A stretch of DNA of 15,884 nucleotides from Christensenella sp. UBA1224 (GTDB taxonomy: Bacteria > Bacillota > Clostridia > Christensenellales > Aristaeellaceae): contig DBXA01000163.1 of the NCBI GenBank assembly GCA_002309235.1, positions 1 through 15,884 on the forward strand, in the 5' to 3' direction. A program made the translations under genes and the position numbers. Positions 14,285 to 15,884 of the stretch are shown in pieces. The notes beneath the pieces are model-generated. The model was not told the origin of the DNA. It was given only the letters and a program-made list of their open reading frames with translations, and searched no databases. Positions within the stretch are counted from its first letter, which is position 1. Each line of letters begins with the position of its first letter.

Positions 14285-15736
14285 CTATATGATGAACTGT
14301 ATGGCGGCAAAGAATACGATGAGCAGCGCCAGTATCACGCTCAGCCGCCCCCGCAGCCACCAGGACATGCCTGCGCATTCGCGGATAAAGGCGTTGGGCC
14401 AGTAGTACCACCGGGTCCTGCTGGCAACGCCCATGGCCTCCAGCCCCGCCTGCCGGGCGATCACGCCGCTGCGGAACACATGGTAATTGGTGGTGGCGAA
14501 TACCGCATTCTTCCCGTTCCCCTGCTTCTCGATGATATCCCGGGAAAAGCGCATGTTTTCCGCCGTGTTGGCGGAACGGTCTTCCGGCAGTATCCGGTCC
14601 CGCGGGATGCCGTTCTCGATCAGGTAGGCCTGCATGGCGCTTGCCTCCGCTATGGGCTCATCCCTGCCCTTCCCGCCGGAGGGGATCAGGTACGCATGGT
14701 TTCCCTCTGCCTCCTGCTCCCGCCACAGGCGCACGGCTCTCTCCACGCGGCCGCGGATCAGCGGATAGAGCGAACCATCCGCGCGGATCCTGCAGCCGAG
14801 TATGATGATGTAATCCGCAGGCGCATCCGGCTCCCGCCTGGCGGCGATAAAGCCGCACAGTGCCGAGGCAAACAGGAAGCATTCAAACAGCGTATACACG
14901 GAAAGGAACGCGTTTACAAAGGCCATGCGCGCGTTGTACGCCGTTTCGGAGCCCCGGAAATCCGCCATTCCCATGAGTATGCCCGCCATGGCGCCGCCCA
15001 GCAGCAGCACGGAGAGTATGATGCCCAGCGCGTTCTTCCACCGGAAGCCCTCATGCCGTATGAGGGAAAGGTTGCTTATGGTAAGCGCGGTGCTGTACAA
15101 AAGTATCAGCGGCAGCGTGAACAGCACGAAATACAGAGGGGATTCCTTGATGGCATCGACAGTCGACATCACGATGGAGCCCCTAATATAATGGGCGATC
15201 AGGAAGCCCGCGATCACCGTGAGCCACATGCCGAAGCCCGCGTAGAATATGCTCTGGTAGGAATAGACCAGCTTCCGGAGCGAATCGAAGAAGCTGTACC
15301 ACATGAGCATGGCAAGCCCCGTATAAAACAACAGCGTCAGGGCGGTAAAGTATCTGTAATTGGTAAAATTACCAGTGGCTCTATCGTAAATGCGGCCGAA
15401 AGCGCCGGCATACAGGTATCTTTCCGATACGGTCTCCCCCGTGCTCTTATCAAGGATGGCAATGGTAAAGGAGCCGCGGCGCATGCCCTTTTCCGGGCGG
15501 ATACGCAATTTCATCCTGCCGTTTCTTTCCCCTGTGACCTCTGCCTGTACGCCCGCGCCTTCCGGCACGACCGCCTGCACATCCTCCGCACGGTGCGGCC
15601 TGTTGGCATTCTGCAGTATGGAGACATCCATCCCCTTGTCCAGAGCGAATAAGCCGGCAATGCCCGCCGCCCCGATGACGGCGATGAGCACCAGCACCCG
15701 CAGAAAGCTGATCCGGAAAAACTGTCTTTCAGTCAT
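14285..15736 (-). CDS. Multi-span membrane protein with C-terminal DUF218 (YdcF/SanA/ElyC-like) domain
   Basis: The C-terminal 150 residues form a DUF218 domain: DYIIILGCRIRADGSLYPLI, RGRVERAVRLW, SGGKGRDEPIAEASAMQAYL, then DRSANTAENMRFS and ATTNYHVFRSGVIARQAGL. The conserved Gly-Gly, Glu and Asn-Tyr-His residues are intact. Family members such as SanA and ElyC affect envelope integrity or lipid-carrier metabolism, and YdcF binds S-adenosylmethionine; the activity here is unknown. Before it come an N-terminal helix (about 11-31), a predicted outside domain of about 95 residues, and five or six helices between 130 and 300; a last helix follows the domain at the C-terminus. From ATG 15734-15736 it has 483 residues. 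That start has GAGG 10 nt upstream, whereas the ATG at 15743-15745 has the same GAGG only one base away. It is monocistronic, with a terminator at 14222. The long N-terminal region is larger than in simple YdcF proteins. Confidence 0.85.
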   Translation of the reverse strand: MTERQFFRISFLRVLVLIAVIGAAGIAGLFALDKGMDVSILQNANRPHRAEDVQAVVPEGAGVQAEVTGERNGRMKLRIRPEKGMRRGSFTIAILDKSTGETVSERYLYAGAFGRIYDRATGNFTNYRYFTALTLLFYTGLAMLMWYSFFDSLRKLVYSYQSIFYAGFGMWLTVIAGFLIAHYIRGSIVMSTVDAIKESPLYFVLFTLPLILLYSTALTISNLSLIRHEGFRWKNALGIILSVLLLGGAMAGILMGMADFRGSETAYNARMAFVNAFLSVYTLFECFLFASALCGFIAARREPDAPADYIIILGCRIRADGSLYPLIRGRVERAVRLWREQEAEGNHAYLIPSGGKGRDEPIAEASAMQAYLIENGIPRDRILPEDRSANTAENMRFSRDIIEKQGNGKNAVFATTNYHVFRSGVIARQAGLEAMGVASRTRWYYWPNAFIRECAGMSWWLRGRLSVILALLIVFFAAIQFII

Positions 15737-15745
15737 GTTATTCAT

Positions 15746-15884
15746 GCCTCACTTCGTTCGGTGCGATATGTATTCGCAGCCGCTCACACGCGATATGCCT
15801 CGCTCCGCTCAGCGCGATATGCCTCGTTTCACTCGGCGAGCTCCGGAGTTTTCCTCTCGCCGCCTTTGGCGGCATATCGCGCGC
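15746..15884. repeat. Degenerate GCATATCG/GAGCG-type intergenic repeat array
   Basis: GCGATATG occurs at 15763-15770, 15790-15797 and 15814-15821, and inverted at 15873-15880. The units between are variations of one theme; on the minus strand they read CGAGTGAAACGAG, TGAGCGGAGCGAG and CGAACGAAGTGAG, each followed by GCAT or GCATATCG. The two best copies (15790 and 15814) are 24 bp apart. A stem GCCGCC-TTT-GGCGGC (15859-15873) and a CTCCGGAG palindrome (15841-15848) are included. Similar GCATATCG-AGCG repeats are common between genes in gut Clostridia. The array touches the DUF218 gene start and supplies GAGG for its ribosome binding site. It runs to the window edge, so its full length is unknown. 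Confidence 0.7.

Noticed and set aside
14264..15652. A 462-codon open frame on the plus strand opposite the DUF218 gene
   Set aside because: The minus-strand frame carries clear DUF218 motifs and membrane helices, and this one is its complement, with low-complexity His/Arg/Gln-rich content.
15746..15884. CRISPR array at the right edge
   Set aside because: Units are degenerate, spacers are not unique sequences of constant length, and no cas gene is present.

Overview
This 15.9 kb window looks like chromosomal DNA from a gut- or rumen-type Firmicute of class Clostridia. The clues are the LplABC-type carbohydrate importers without their own ATPase, solute-binding proteins with MKK-type leaders ending in AFA, strong AGGAGG ribosome binding sites, TTGACA/TATAAT promoters, and a GAGCG/GCATATCG repeat family at the right edge. 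An Aristaeella- or Christensenellales-like host would fit, but no marker gene here proves it.

Left third (1-8850): two complete sets of carbohydrate importer genes (CUT1 family, LplA/LplB/LplC type) diverge from an intergenic region of about 1 kb (4027-5033). The minus-strand operon runs solute-binding protein, LplB-type permease, LplC-type permease, then a DUF5684-like membrane protein cut by the window edge. The plus-strand operon runs LplB-type permease, LplC-type permease, solute-binding protein. Neither set has an ATPase, so both probably use a shared MsmX/MsiK-type ATPase encoded elsewhere. No glycosidase, sensor kinase or regulator gene is visible beside them, so the substrates cannot be named. 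The intergenic region holds a consensus promoter for the minus operon with a tandem 24/25 bp repeat directly behind its -35 box, and a different set of palindromes and a hairpin before the plus operon. This suggests that two different regulators control the two operons. Each operon also has a strong stem-loop between its binding-protein gene and its permease genes.

Middle (8850-12880): a terminator and an extended -10 promoter separate the importer operon from a 5'-nucleotidase-family metallophosphatase that has no signal peptide. It converges, 6 bp apart, on a TetR-family regulator. The TetR gene is divergent from a MATE multidrug efflux pump. The two divergent promoters overlap at their -10 boxes and are bracketed by mirrored 10-bp arms, a plausible autoregulated repressor-pump switch.

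Right (12880-15884): a single-pass membrane protein of unknown function, then a multi-span membrane protein with a C-terminal DUF218 (YdcF/SanA-like) domain, each in its own minus-strand unit. The window ends in a degenerate repeat array that abuts the start of the DUF218 gene and appears to supply its ribosome binding site.

I see no CRISPR array, phage, transposase, rRNA or tRNA. I found no clearly new multi-gene system. The most unusual signals are regulatory: the operator-like repeats at 4109-4192, the mirrored arms at 11337-11416, and the right-edge repeat.
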